Positions 1 to 8,957 of a stretch of 64,000 nt of DNA are shown here, in pieces. Location: positions 1 through 64,000 of the forward strand of contig DASRFK010000106.1 in the NCBI GenBank assembly GCA_035651635.1. The letters run 5' to 3'. The translations under genes and the position numbers were made by a program. Below the pieces are notes generated by a model that made no database searches, was not told the origin of the DNA, and worked only from the letters and a program-made list of their open reading frames with translations. The stretch comes from JANXQE01 sp035651635. GTDB taxonomy: Bacteria; Verrucomicrobiota; Verrucomicrobiia; Limisphaerales; UBA8199. Each line of letters opens with the position of its first letter. Position 1 is the first letter of the stretch.

Positions 1-300
1 CAGGAGATTGTCGCTGGCGCTCAGGGCGCCAAGCCATCCTTGAAAAGCGCCGCTAAGCTGGCCGCCGATGTCTCGGCTGCGTGCGCCGACAAGCCATTGT
101 CAGCCACCAGCCGGGCGCGCTTTGTGCAGGAACTCGACGCCGTGCTGAATCCGGGGAAATATCCGCAAGCCAGGCTGGATGGAATCATCAAAGATATCCA
201 GGCGATCTTCCAGGACAATGGGCTTGCCCGAATGAAAGCCGTCGCCATCGCCAACGATGTCCAGGCCCTCGCCACGGAAATCCAAAAGGGCGGTGGTTGA
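1..300 (+). CDS. C-terminal fragment of an unknown protein
   Basis: The reading frame is open from the first base of the window to a TGA at 298-300, so this is the last 99 codons of a gene that begins outside. The visible part is Ala/Lys/Asp-rich and almost certainly helical (KSAAKLAADVSAAC, then RFVQELDAVLN, then a long amphipathic helix), ending in KGGG. No membrane segment or catalytic motif is visible. It looks like the helical tail of a periplasmic or cytoplasmic protein of unknown function. An internal TTG at 40 could be called as a start, but the frame continues upstream of it without a stop, so a partial gene is the better reading. Confidence 0.65.
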   Translation, partial: QEIVAGAQGAKPSLKSAAKLAADVSAACADKPLSATSRARFVQELDAVLNPGKYPQARLDGIIKDIQAIFQDNGLARMKAVAIANDVQALATEIQKGGG

Positions 301-410
301 AAGACGGACGAAAGCCCCCCAACCGGAGCAATGAGCAATAACAAATGCTCGAGGCTCAATCCTCAACGAACCGCCGATACTGATCCGTTATAAGAGTTGA
401 GACGTCCTCT

Positions 411-438
411 TTGAGACCAGCGCCCCGCGTGCTATAAT
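411..438 (+). promoter_or_regulatory. Sigma-70-type promoter for the secreted BNR-repeat protein
   Basis: TTGAGA at 411-416 (5 of 6 to the -35 consensus) and a perfect TATAAT at 433-438 are separated by 16 bp. Transcription would start near 445, giving a 5' untranslated region of about 93 nt before the ATG at 538. This is the best housekeeping-type promoter I can see by eye in the window. Confidence 0.65.
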
Positions 439-537
439 AGTCATCTGACACTCCCTTTGGCTTTACGGTTCGTCGGCTTGCGGTGGGTGGTGGTTCATTC
501 GGCCGGCCTGCAAGGGAGTGGCATCCTGCACGCGCAT

Positions 538-3204
538 ATGAAGAAGCCGCTCATTACCCTGACCTTTGCCACGATCACTTTCTGCCAGAGTTCTGGCGTG
601 GCCGGACTACCAGTTCGGCAACTCACCAACAACACCAACGACAATTCGTGGGGAATCCGGAACAGCGCCACCGCCAATGGCAGGGTTTTGTGGGTGGATG
701 GGGATGATTCAGTCGTTTTTTTTAACGGGACGAAAACCAATCTGGTTCAAAGCCGCGATTCCCTCGGAGGCGTCGATAACGTGGTGTTCACTCTCGGAAC
801 GGGTGCGACGAATGGCGGCACGATCGGCGTTTGGCGCCGCGGTACGGACAGCGGATGGATTAGCGTGGACGGCGCTACCGCTATGCCGGTTAACGCTACC
901 AATCCGATTGACCCGGCCAATGGCCTGAACGCGGAGGGCGTTGCCGTTGCGGATGGCTACGTGTTCATGATTTTGCAGGCTGGCACTTTCAAACACGTGT
1001 TTAGCGTGGATCCCTTCAGCGGTGTGGGCACGGACCTTACCGGCAACGCGCAGGTGCCGGGTGCTCAGGGTCGGATTAGCACCAGCCGCGGCCAGGCCGT
1101 ATGGCCATTCCAGGATAATACCAATAATATTGCAAAACTGCATTTTTATGACGGCTCAAAGTTGCAGGTGATCGAGACGAACATCGACGGCAATCCACAT
1201 ATTGCAGAAGGGCGCATCGTCTACCTTAAGAATGGCGGCGGCCTGGATCAGGTTTTCCTGTACGACACCACCCAACCCGCTCCACAGCCGCTTCGGATCA
1301 CGACCGATCTTTCGGGAACTAATCGGTTTCCTCGGACGGATGGGCGGCATATCGCCTGGCTGCACACCGATGCCGGCGCAACCAATCCCGTAATCATGCT
1401 TTATGGAAACATCGCGCTGAGCACTCCCGCCACTGCGCTTTCAACCCAGTTCAGTGATTTTTCGGAACACCCGTTTCAACTGGATCGCGGCGAGGCGTTT
1501 TGGGAGGACACCGCTGGCCGGCTGCAGTACTGCCCTGGGATCGCACCCTTCCCGCTGGATCTGTCGCCCGGAACTGATTTCGGCAGCGTCAGCGGAACGC
1601 CTTGTTGCATTCCCTGGCTGCAGGATGGGTTTGTCGCCTGGATTGGGCACAGCAGTGAGGGCGGCGGCGCTCGCCAGGTTTTCCTGATGAATGCCATTCA
1701 TCCGAACGACACTCAGCAACCCCTGCCACCGTTGTTGCTTCAGGCGGCGCCTGCGCCGGGACAAATCACGTTCAGCTGGGACAGTGTCATCGGGGCAAGT
1801 TCTTATAATCTTTATGTGGCAGAGAGCCCCAGCCTCGCTCAGACGAACTACGCTTCGCTGCCCGGCGGCCGCAAGTTCGCTGGCGTCGCCAGTCCCTTCA
1901 CCCTGACCGGGTTGACCAATCGAATTTATTTCTGCTCGATCAGCGCCGTCGAGGCAGCCACCGAAGGCGGGAGTTCTCCGCTGTCAGCGATTCCTTTATG
2001 GACCGCTGGCAATGCACCCTTGACGAATTATTTCGCAATTGCTTCCGGCGTGACCAACGGTCAAACGGCGTATGCCGCCGGCGGGCGCCTGCTCTACCAG
2101 ACCACCGATGGGGGTGCCAATTGGCAACCGCTGGCGGGCGGCAGCGAAGGCCTGGACAGCCGCGCACTGGCCGTGGATGGACCACGGGTTTATGACGCGA
2201 CACGCGACTTTTTTAATGGTGCGCCGTCTCAAATTTTGCGCAGCACCAACTCGGGCGCCGTCTGGACTGCCGTGGTCCCGGACGGTGGTCATCCCGGCGA
2301 ACTTAACAAGGTCCTGGTAATCGATCCCACCAATCCATCGCGTCTTTATGCCGCCGATTTTCGCCTGCCGGATATCAATTTGCCAGGCGACTCCTACGTG
2401 ATCCGCTCGGATGATGGCGGCGATACCTGGTTTCATTTGCCGAACCCGGCAAATCCGCTCGGTGCTGAAATCGACGCCTACGCGATTGCCATCAATCCAA
2501 CCAACTCGTCGATAATCTATGCCGGGGGCACCGGCACGCCGAACCTGGTCCGCAGTTCCGATTCCGGCACCAACTGGACGGATGTGAACCCCGGGCCGGG
2601 TTACGTGTATTCTTTAGCGATTGCCCCGTCCAATCCAACCACCCTCTATGCCGGTGTGGTGGATTTTACGCAGACCTCGCGCGGTGTGCTCAAGAGCGTC
2701 GATAGCGGTGCTACCTGGTCTCCGAGCAACACCGGACTGCCGTCACCGATGCCTCGCATAAATTCGATCCTAATCGACCCGTTTAACTCACAACAAATCC
2801 ACCTCGGCACCGGCAGCGGATACTTTGTCTCTTTGGATGGGGGCGATACGTGGACCGCCGGAAACTCGGGGTTGACCGGCTTGGCTTCGCAGATTTTGGC
2901 GCTGGCGCTGACTCAGTCGGGTCAACTGCTGGCCGCTACGGTCCAAGGCATTCTTCGCCTCGACCTTTCGCACATAAACCTGGCCATTCCCGAACTCGCG
3001 ATCGGCTTATCCGGGCAGACCGCCCTGATTTCGTGGCCCGCAAGTGCTGGAACGTTCACATTACAATCGGCCGCCAGCCTCGATGCCCATACCGCTTGGA
3101 TAAGCGTCGACAATCCGGCAACAATAACGAATGGCCTGAACACAATCACAGTCAGCCTGACCAATCAGCCGACCTTCTTCCGCCTGTCTAACCGCGTGTT
3201 TTAA
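538..3204 (+). CDS. Secreted BNR/sortilin-repeat protein with fibronectin type III domain
   Basis: The ATG at 538 is preferred over the upstream in-frame TTG because it starts a clean signal peptide (MKKPLITLTFATITFCQ, Ala-Gly cleavage region near residue 22). The 888-residue product has a TolB/WD-like beta-propeller in the first 400 residues, a fibronectin type III module around 410-490 (APAPGQITFSWDSV), then at least six BNR/Asp-box repeats of the form S-x-D/N-x-G-x-x-W (TTDGGANWQPL, RSDDGGDTWFHL, VSLDGGDTWTAG). It ends in a 60-residue domain finishing PTFFRLS that recurs in two other genes here. It is probably an exported or surface protein. BNR propellers are shared by sialidases, Vps10 and photosystem assembly factors, so no enzymatic role can be assigned. 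Confidence 0.88.
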   Translation: MKKPLITLTFATITFCQSSGVAGLPVRQLTNNTNDNSWGIRNSATANGRVLWVDGDDSVVFFNGTKTNLVQSRDSLGGVDNVVFTLGTGATNGGTIGVWRRGTDSGWISVDGATAMPVNATNPIDPANGLNAEGVAVADGYVFMILQAGTFKHVFSVDPFSGVGTDLTGNAQVPGAQGRISTSRGQAVWPFQDNTNNIAKLHFYDGSKLQVIETNIDGNPHIAEGRIVYLKNGGGLDQVFLYDTTQPAPQPLRITTDLSGTNRFPRTDGRHIAWLHTDAGATNPVIMLYGNIALSTPATALSTQFSDFSEHPFQLDRGEAFWEDTAGRLQYCPGIAPFPLDLSPGTDFGSVSGTPCCIPWLQDGFVAWIGHSSEGGGARQVFLMNAIHPNDTQQPLPPLLLQAAPAPGQITFSWDSVIGASSYNLYVAESPSLAQTNYASLPGGRKFAGVASPFTLTGLTNRIYFCSISAVEAATEGGSSPLSAIPLWTAGNAPLTNYFAIASGVTNGQTAYAAGGRLLYQTTDGGANWQPLAGGSEGLDSRALAVDGPRVYDATRDFFNGAPSQILRSTNSGAVWTAVVPDGGHPGELNKVLVIDPTNPSRLYAADFRLPDINLPGDSYVIRSDDGGDTWFHLPNPANPLGAEIDAYAIAINPTNSSIIYAGGTGTPNLVRSSDSGTNWTDVNPGPGYVYSLAIAPSNPTTLYAGVVDFTQTSRGVLKSVDSGATWSPSNTGLPSPMPRINSILIDPFNSQQIHLGTGSGYFVSLDGGDTWTAGNSGLTGLASQILALALTQSGQLLAATVQGILRLDLSHINLAIPELAIGLSGQTALISWPASAGTFTLQSAASLDAHTAWISVDNPATITNGLNTITVSLTNQPTFFRLSNRVF

Positions 3205-3214
3205 TGATGGTTTC

Positions 3215-3307
3215 GGCGGCGAGACGCCGCCAAAACCCGCCGGCCAGAGGCCCGCGCTACGTAGCCCAGGCGTTCTCGCCTGCGGGTTCTGGCGGCATCT
3301 CGCCGCC
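3215..3307. terminator. Paired GC hairpins between convergent genes, possible terminator
   Basis: Two near-identical stem-loops sit between convergent genes. GGCGGCG-AGA-CGCCGCC is at 3215-3231, eleven bases after the stop codon of the upstream gene, and GGCGGC-ATCTC-GCCGCC is at 3291-3307. The two are also inverse copies of each other and could form one long cruciform. There is no T-run on either strand, so a classical rho-independent mechanism is not shown. Confidence 0.4.
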
Positions 3308-3338
3308 GGGCCGCCTAAAGGCGGGACTCCAAACGGAA
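3305..3338. repeat. Half copy of the dispersed palindromic repeat (R1)
   Basis: GCCGGGCCGCCTAAAGGCGG followed by GACTCCAAACGGAA matches the right half of the palindrome seen in full at 29431-29553, 30457-30584, 45195-45324 and 55468-55595. The left arm and terminal inverted repeat are missing and replaced by the GC hairpins just upstream. Confidence 0.7.
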
Positions 3339-3415
3339 TGGCACTGATAATTGGTACAAGAAGGAAGTTTTTTGCAGGGCGTGTCATTGAGGCTCCGCAG
3401 GTGAAGGGAGAGGTT

Positions 3416-5302
3416 TCAGGCTGCGTTGAGAAGACTCTCGTCTTTGGCTTCTTTGGCAATAGCGATCTGGAGTTTGGCTCGAACAAATTCCGCATGGGAA
3501 AAAAGAAGCGGAGTGTTACCAAGAAACAGGCCCGTCCGGGCGTCCACCGCCTCAGGAAAAAGACCGGTGCCAGCCGTGAGGCGCTCTACGGAATCCAGGA
3601 TCGCCTTTGCTTTTTCAATGCGCCCAGCCTTTGCATAAGCGCATGCCAGCCAGAAAGTGCAGGGAAGAAAGGCGCCCTCCATCTCGCCGAGGGCAACGCT
3701 CTTCACTCCCGGCGTCGACATTGGGTCGAACCGGTAAACCAAACCATTGATGGTGAGGTGCTCGGCAATGCGATCGATGGTCGAGAGCACGCGCGGATGG
3801 TCGCCGGGCAAAAAGTCCATGACCGAAATCAGCAGTTCCGCAGCGTCAAGATTTTGGGCTCCATAACGCTGGCAAAAAGCACCCACCTGTTCGTTCCATC
3901 CTTTTTGCATGATGTCCTCACGGATTCTGGATCGCTCAGCTTGCCAGGCGCTGAGGTCGTAAGCGCTGTGGAGCTTTTCCGCAATCCTGATCGCGCGATC
4001 CAATGTGACCCAACAGAGGACCTTGCTATGGACAAAATGCTGCGGTTCGGCGAGCTCCCAAATTCCATTATCCGGTTGAGTCCAATGCTTCACAACGTAA
4101 TCAGCACAACGGCGGATCAGCCGCCAATATTCCTCGCGCCAGGGGCCGCGTTCGTTCAGGAAAACCCAGCTACAATCGGCCAGAAACGCAAGCGACCCGA
4201 ACTGCTGTTGTTTGTAGGCATGATTGCCGATCCGCACCGGCTTGGAAGCGCGATATCCGGCAACCTGCTTCAGCTCCCGTTGTTTTGGTCTTTTTTCACC
4301 GCGAACCGTGTAGAGCACCTGAAGCGGGTGGCCGAACCGAGACTGCCGCTCAACGATCCATTGCAGGTAACGCTCGGTGTCCTCCCAGGCGCCGAGTTTC
4401 GCAAGGATGCCCAGCGCAAGCGACGCATCACGAACCCACGAAAACCTGTAATCAGCGTTCCAATCGCCGCCGAGCCGTTCCGGGACGGACGTCGTTGGAG
4501 CCGCGATGACCGCCCCGCCGGGTGAGTGCGTCAGCAGATGGACAATCATCGCCGTGCGTTTCAGGTTGCCAGCGTCGCCGGTTGGAGAATGGAATCTCTC
4601 AAGCCAGTCGCGCCAGTATCGCGCGGTTTGGTCCAGCGCGTTCCTGGCGGACTCAATCGACCACCCATGGCCGGTCGCACCAGCGTCCAGGACCGTCCAC
4701 AGTTCCTGGTCCTTGTGCAGTTCGATTTCACCATGCAGTCGAGATAAATCCGGCTCCAAAGGCACACTGGCCCAGACTCGAATGCTCAACTCCGGAAGTT
4801 GAATTGAAAAGCCCGACGAGTGCTGAGAGAACCCGGATTGGGGCGGCTCGAAATTATGAGCCGTCTGCAAATCGAATCTGCAGCGCACGCTTCCTTCAAT
4901 GCAGCGAAGCGAACGCACGATTGCGCGGACGTGCGCTTGCTCCGGTGCGCGTTTGGTTTCGGGCCATAACATGGCATCGCGCAGAACCAACTCGCCCTGT
5001 GGCAAACTCCATCGCGTTTCCAGCACGAACGTTTCAGGAATATATCGCTGTTCGCCCAGGACTCGGTTTGAGGAGCCGAGCCTCCAATACCCGCCTTTGG
5101 CCCAATCCAGCAGCGCGCCGAAACCAATCGCCCCGTCATAGTCCGGCAGGCAGAGCCAATCCAAAGTGCCATCGGCGGCGATTAGCGCTGCCGTCCGCCG
5201 ATCTCCCACCAGCCCATGTTTATTCAAAGGCGCATAGGGAACCACGGGTGCGGGAGCTTTTAGCAAAGGGTCGATTGGAGCATTGAACTGAGCGGACTCC
5301 AC
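3416..5302 (-). CDS. Glycoside hydrolase family 15 protein (glucoamylase/trehalase-like)
   Basis: The 628-residue product has the two-part layout of bacterial GH15 enzymes: an N-terminal beta-sandwich opening with the typical NKHGLVGDRRTAALI...DWLCLPDYD, then an (alpha/alpha)6 barrel from about residue 245 (FSWVRDASLALGIL near 290). The expected general acid is Glu416 in GIWELAEPQHFVHSK and the general base is Glu584 in FPEAVDARTGLFLGNTPLLFSH, so the catalytic pair is intact. These enzymes hydrolyse alpha-linked glucans or trehalose; the sequence does not decide which. The start is a GTG at 5300-5302 preceded closely by AGGGGG. No signal peptide is visible, so it is probably cytoplasmic. It is divergent from the SDR gene. 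Confidence 0.92.
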   Translation of the reverse strand: MESAQFNAPIDPLLKAPAPVVPYAPLNKHGLVGDRRTAALIAADGTLDWLCLPDYDGAIGFGALLDWAKGGYWRLGSSNRVLGEQRYIPETFVLETRWSLPQGELVLRDAMLWPETKRAPEQAHVRAIVRSLRCIEGSVRCRFDLQTAHNFEPPQSGFSQHSSGFSIQLPELSIRVWASVPLEPDLSRLHGEIELHKDQELWTVLDAGATGHGWSIESARNALDQTARYWRDWLERFHSPTGDAGNLKRTAMIVHLLTHSPGGAVIAAPTTSVPERLGGDWNADYRFSWVRDASLALGILAKLGAWEDTERYLQWIVERQSRFGHPLQVLYTVRGEKRPKQRELKQVAGYRASKPVRIGNHAYKQQQFGSLAFLADCSWVFLNERGPWREEYWRLIRRCADYVVKHWTQPDNGIWELAEPQHFVHSKVLCWVTLDRAIRIAEKLHSAYDLSAWQAERSRIREDIMQKGWNEQVGAFCQRYGAQNLDAAELLISVMDFLPGDHPRVLSTIDRIAEHLTINGLVYRFDPMSTPGVKSVALGEMEGAFLPCTFWLACAYAKAGRIEKAKAILDSVERLTAGTGLFPEAVDARTGLFLGNTPLLFSHAEFVRAKLQIAIAKEAKDESLLNAA

Positions 5303-5310
5303 CCCCTAAT

Positions 5311-5348
5311 TTCGCCCGGGATGGGCGAAAATTCACCCGGGCTATACT
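5311..5348. promoter_or_regulatory. Overlapping inverted repeats in a divergent promoter region
   Basis: Between the divergently transcribed GH15 and SDR genes lie two mutually exclusive perfect inverted repeats: TTCGCCC-GGGAT-GGGCGAA (5311-5329) and GCCCGGG-15 nt-CCCGGGC (5314-5342). A TATACT (5343-5348) follows as a possible -10 element for the SDR gene. The position fits an operator controlling both genes. No -35 element is convincing. Confidence 0.35.
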
Positions 5349-5419
5349 CCCCACTTGGCTAAGCGCCTTCTGAACCCGAGGCTTTGCACAGGAGGCTTTT
5401 TCCAAGAGGACTATACGCC

Positions 5420-6451
5420 ATGCACCGATCACCAGCGGAAGTAGTCGCGATTACCGGCGCCTCAGCAGGGGTAGGGCGGGCCACAGTCCAGGCTTTCGCG
5501 AAACGCGGTGCCCGGATTGGCCTGCTGGCCCGTGGAATCAGGGGCCTCGAAGGCGCCAAAAAGGATGCGAAGGAGCTCGGGGGGCAGGCATTATGCCTGC
5601 CGACCGATGTGGCGGATCCGAACCAGGTTGAGGCTGCGGCACAAAAGATCGAGGAGCATTTCGGCCCGATCGATGTGTGGATAAATGCCGCGATGGTTTC
5701 CGTCTTTTCACCAGTTAAAGAGATTCCATTCGACGAATTTCGCCGAGTGAGCGAGGTGACCTATTTGGGAACAGTGCATGGAACGATGGTGGCGCTCAAG
5801 CGCATGTCGCCTCGGGACAAGGGCACCATCGTTCAGGTTGGCTCAGCGTTGGCCTATCGAAGCATCCCTTTGCAGTCTGCTTACTGCGGGGCCAAAGCCG
5901 CCATTCGCGGATTTACCGATTCTTTGCGTTGTGAACTCCTGCTCGAAAAAAGCCGGGTTCACCTGACCATGGTACAATTACCGGCCGTCAACACGCCGCA
6001 GTTCTCCTGGGTCAAAACCCGGCTGCCTCATAAGCCGCAACCGGTGCCGCCCATTTATCAACCAGAAATCGCCGCCGAAGCAATCTACTGGGCGGCACAT
6101 CACCATCGCCGCGAGCTTTTCGTCGGCGCCCCGGCCGTAAAGGCGATCGAAGCAAATAAATTCGTTCCCGGAATGCTCGACCGTTATCTGGGCTCCCACG
6201 GATATTCCAGCCAGCAGACCGACGAGCCCCAGGACCCTCAACGGCCGCATAACCTATGGGAAGCACTAGATGGTGAACGAGGAAGGGACTATGGAGCCCA
6301 TGGCGACTTCGACAGACGCGCCCGAAGTCGCAGCCCGCAAATGTGGGTTATGAAAAACAGGAGATGGCTGGCTGCCCTGGCCGTAAGTCTTGCTGGAATC
6401 GGCCTGGGAGTCCGTCTGGCGCGAACCGCTCCTGAAGCGAGTCGAGCTTAA
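5420..6451 (+). CDS. SDR-family oxidoreductase with C-terminal membrane anchor
   Basis: This is a short-chain dehydrogenase/reductase. The Rossmann glycine motif TGASAGVG lies at residues 12-19, WINAAM replaces the usual NNAG, and the catalytic Ser and Tyr-x-x-x-Lys are present in GSALAYRS and AYCGAKAA. The body is about 260 residues. An unusual C-terminal extension carries a hydrophobic segment (RRWLAALAVSLAGIGLGVRLA) that would tether it to the membrane. ATG 5420 is chosen because AAGAGGA sits about 9 bases upstream; an in-frame TTG at 5384 would add 12 residues. The substrate is unknown. Its divergent partner is the GH15 enzyme, an arrangement that hints at shared control. Confidence 0.88.
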   Translation: MHRSPAEVVAITGASAGVGRATVQAFAKRGARIGLLARGIRGLEGAKKDAKELGGQALCLPTDVADPNQVEAAAQKIEEHFGPIDVWINAAMVSVFSPVKEIPFDEFRRVSEVTYLGTVHGTMVALKRMSPRDKGTIVQVGSALAYRSIPLQSAYCGAKAAIRGFTDSLRCELLLEKSRVHLTMVQLPAVNTPQFSWVKTRLPHKPQPVPPIYQPEIAAEAIYWAAHHHRRELFVGAPAVKAIEANKFVPGMLDRYLGSHGYSSQQTDEPQDPQRPHNLWEALDGERGRDYGAHGDFDRRARSRSPQMWVMKNRRWLAALAVSLAGIGLGVRLARTAPEASRA

Positions 6452-6840
6452 CAAACCAAGGCGCATCGGCTTCGGATTGAGTTGGATGGTGAGGCTCGCG
6501 TGGGTGGTCGGGGTTACCCGTTGGTGCGCGATATGGTCCAGGTTTGAACCGGGAGCTTTCTGGACGTGTGCAATTAGAGAGTTTTATATGTGCCGCAGGG
6601 TGCGCGTGAGTGGGTTCGCAGAAGAGTCGCGCCTTCGGCGCTTCGGTTGGGTTCTGGCGGTGATTCCCAGGCCTGCGGCCTGGGTGGTATGAAGCGCGCC
6701 GTTGGCGTGCACAACGCTTCGTTGAAGACAAAGTCATGCTGTGCGCGTGAGACCCAATCATGGACTGCGGGTGCTCAATCTTGGAAGGCTCAATGCGCGA
6801 TGCCAGCCCAGGGAGTAGAACTGGTTTGAGATTGCTCCGG
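6452..6840. other. Intergenic region without a supportable gene
   Basis: The 389 bases lie between the convergent ends of the SDR gene and the ABC permease gene. They hold two neat hairpins, GCGCC-TTC-GGCGC (6629-6641) and CCCAGGC-CTGCG-GCCTGGG (6666-6684), that may terminate transcription. Open frames here have no recognisable content and I do not call them. Confidence 0.5.
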
Positions 6841-7953
6841 CTAGAGTGTGCGCCGGAATAGCATCGTGGCGGCTGCCATGGCCAGAATGGTAAAGCCGGC
6901 CAGGAACGACATGTCAGGAACGATGGCCAGCAGGCCAGTATTCTTGAGTACTAATTCTTTGAACCCATGGACGGCATACGTGAAGGGATCCACCACGGCG
7001 ATAGCCTTCATCCAGGGTGGAAAGGCGTTGATGGGATAGACGGCACCACTGGGGAAGAACAGGACGGTATTGAGAACTCCAAAGATGGCACGAGGCACGA
7101 GCGGATCGCTGACGCGCACCATGAGCAGAAACATCATGCTGATGAGCGCCAGGGCGGTGAGAACTACCAAGAACATCATGCGCGCCAGCCGCATAATGTT
7201 TAACGGGTCGGGAATGCCGGCGATAAGTGATCCGCAAGTGACCAGGACCAACCCGGCCAGAACGGCTTTGGCGGCGCCGGAAAGATTAAAGCCGAGGATC
7301 AATTCGAGTTTGTGGATGGGGGTCACGAGGTAGCCTTCATGCAAACCGCGGGCTTTGTCGTCGATAAATATAATTCCGCCACCAATCATGGCCGAGACGA
7401 AAATTGCCAGCACAATCGTGCCCGGCAGGAGATACTGGATGTACGGCACATACGGGTAAATCTCGACTACCGAGAGAGTCACCCCCGAGGGCAACCGTGG
7501 GGCCACCGGTTTCTGGTTGTAAGGGCCGAGCATTTGGTTGAAGGAGCCTTCCAGGGCGGCCGCCGCGAACTGGTCGGTGTTGTCTTCGATCAGGGCCAAC
7601 TTCGGGCCGATGCCGGCGAGGACCTTTCGCGAGAACTGAGGCGGTATGTTGAGCACGGCGTTGAGCCTGCCCTGGCGCAGATCGCTCAGCGCCGCGCCCT
7701 GATCGGAATAAGCGACAGTTTCGAATGTGCGGGCGTTAGCGGCGACAGCCTGGAACATTTCCTTGAGCTTGATGGCCGGCAACCCATGGTCCTGATCGAC
7801 GACCCCGACGGTCAGGTGTTTGACCTTGCCGCCGAAGGCGTAGCCGAGGACGACCAACTGCACCAAAGGCATGATCATCGAGACAATAATCAAGGTCGGG
7901 CTGCGGCGAAACCGGCGAAGATCCCGCTCGATGATGGCGAGGATACGGTGCAT
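6841..7953 (-). CDS. ABC-2 type transporter permease
   Basis: The 370-residue protein has the ABC-2 permease plan: one N-terminal transmembrane helix (LIIVSMIMPLVQLVVLGYAF), a periplasmic domain of about 130 residues, and five C-terminal helices including PGTIVLAIFVSAMIGGGIIF and FPSGAVYPINAFPPWMKAI, the last matching the conserved P-x-x-x-L/F-P-x-W region of this family. It is the membrane component of the exporter whose ATPase gene ends 8 bp upstream and whose membrane-fusion protein is two genes upstream. By analogy with YbhF/YbhS/YbhR-type systems it would export drugs, lipids or other hydrophobic compounds. The cargo is not indicated by the sequence. Confidence 0.92.
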   Translation of the reverse strand: MHRILAIIERDLRRFRRSPTLIIVSMIMPLVQLVVLGYAFGGKVKHLTVGVVDQDHGLPAIKLKEMFQAVAANARTFETVAYSDQGAALSDLRQGRLNAVLNIPPQFSRKVLAGIGPKLALIEDNTDQFAAAALEGSFNQMLGPYNQKPVAPRLPSGVTLSVVEIYPYVPYIQYLLPGTIVLAIFVSAMIGGGIIFIDDKARGLHEGYLVTPIHKLELILGFNLSGAAKAVLAGLVLVTCGSLIAGIPDPLNIMRLARMMFLVVLTALALISMMFLLMVRVSDPLVPRAIFGVLNTVLFFPSGAVYPINAFPPWMKAIAVVDPFTYAVHGFKELVLKNTGLLAIVPDMSFLAGFTILAMAAATMLFRRTL

Positions 7954-7961
7954 GCCAGTTG

Positions 7962-8951
7962 TTATTTGCGGTCGTACATAAAGGCGCTGCTGTACGAAGA
8001 GGCGCTTTGCAGGGCATCACGCAACTGGTGGCCCGTGTAGTGGACGAACACGTCGTCCAAAGTAGTGCTCTGGACTGAGAGCGAGCTCACCGACACGCCG
8101 GCCCGGCGGGCGGCTTCCACCAACTCGACGGTCGTGCGCGGCCCGTTATGGGACGAGATGCGGAAAATATGATCGACCGCCTTGACCTCGGCTACCTCCG
8201 GCAGGCCCTTCAGCACTTCCAACCAACCTGACGGCACTTCCGAAAAGCTGACTTCGAGCACATTCTTCCCGGGAATCGAGGCTTTGAGTTTGAGCGGTGA
8301 ATCCAGGGCCACGAGTTTGCCATGATCCACAATCGCAATCCGGTCGCATAGTTTGTCGGCCTCATCCATGTAATGCGTGGTCATCAGGATGGTCAGGTCA
8401 CGCTCGCGTTTGAGTCGGGAAAGCATTTCCCAAACAGCCACGCGTGAAACGGGATCCAGGCCGGTAGTGGGCTCATCGAGGAAAAAGATTTTGGGTTCAT
8501 GGACCAGCCCGCGGGCAATCTCGAGGCGGCGGCGCATGCCTCCGGAGAACATCTTCACGGGCTTATCCGCCCACTGAGAAAGGTCGACAGCCGCCAACAG
8601 GTCCTTGATGGTTTGCTTGCGGCGTTCGCGCGGGATCCCATAGAGCTTGGCAAAGATCGTCATGTTCTCTTCCGCGCTGAGGTCCAGGTCCGAGGTCATG
8701 GCCTGGGGGATAACGCCAATACATTGGCGAACCTGGTTTGCGGAGGTGACAATGTCGAAGCCGTTGATGCGGGCGGAGCCAGAGGTGGGCGGCACCAAAG
8801 TGGTTAACATGCGAATCAAGGTGGACTTGCCGGCCCCATTGGGACCGAGCAAACCGAACACCTCGCCATGCGCGACATTGAAACTCAGGCTGTTTACGGC
8901 ACAAAAATCGCCGAAGCACTTGGTGAGTTTCTCCACTTCTACGTCGGGCAT
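7962..8951 (-). CDS. ABC transporter ATP-binding protein (DrrA-like)
   Basis: All nucleotide-binding motifs are intact in the first 210 residues of the 329: Walker A GPNGAGKST, signature SGGMRRRLE, Walker B KIFFLDEPTTGLDP and the switch histidine in MTTHYMDEAD. The C-terminal 100 residues form the accessory domain of the DrrA/NodI type (TTLDDVFVHYTGHQLR). It energises the ABC-2 permease encoded 8 bp downstream. The gene begins 6 bp after the HlyD gene ends, so the three genes must be one transcript. Confidence 0.94.
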   Translation of the reverse strand: MPDVEVEKLTKCFGDFCAVNSLSFNVAHGEVFGLLGPNGAGKSTLIRMLTTLVPPTSGSARINGFDIVTSANQVRQCIGVIPQAMTSDLDLSAEENMTIFAKLYGIPRERRKQTIKDLLAAVDLSQWADKPVKMFSGGMRRRLEIARGLVHEPKIFFLDEPTTGLDPVSRVAVWEMLSRLKRERDLTILMTTHYMDEADKLCDRIAIVDHGKLVALDSPLKLKASIPGKNVLEVSFSEVPSGWLEVLKGLPEVAEVKAVDHIFRISSHNGPRTTVELVEAARRAGVSVSSLSVQSTTLDDVFVHYTGHQLRDALQSASSYSSAFMYDRK

Positions 8952-8957
8952 AGACGG

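Noticed and set aside
3338..4525. Long plus-strand frame of 395 codons opposite the GH15 gene
   Set aside because: It lies antisense to a clear GH15 enzyme with intact catalytic residues; its own translation has no motif and reflects GC-rich codon bias.
4522..5286. Plus-strand frame of 254 codons
   Set aside because: Antisense shadow of the N-terminal domain of the GH15 gene; Arg/Ser/Pro-rich composition typical of a shadow.
6390..6692. Plus-strand frame of 100 codons after the SDR gene
   Set aside because: It starts inside the SDR gene and runs over two hairpins; Trp/Arg/Val-rich with no pattern.
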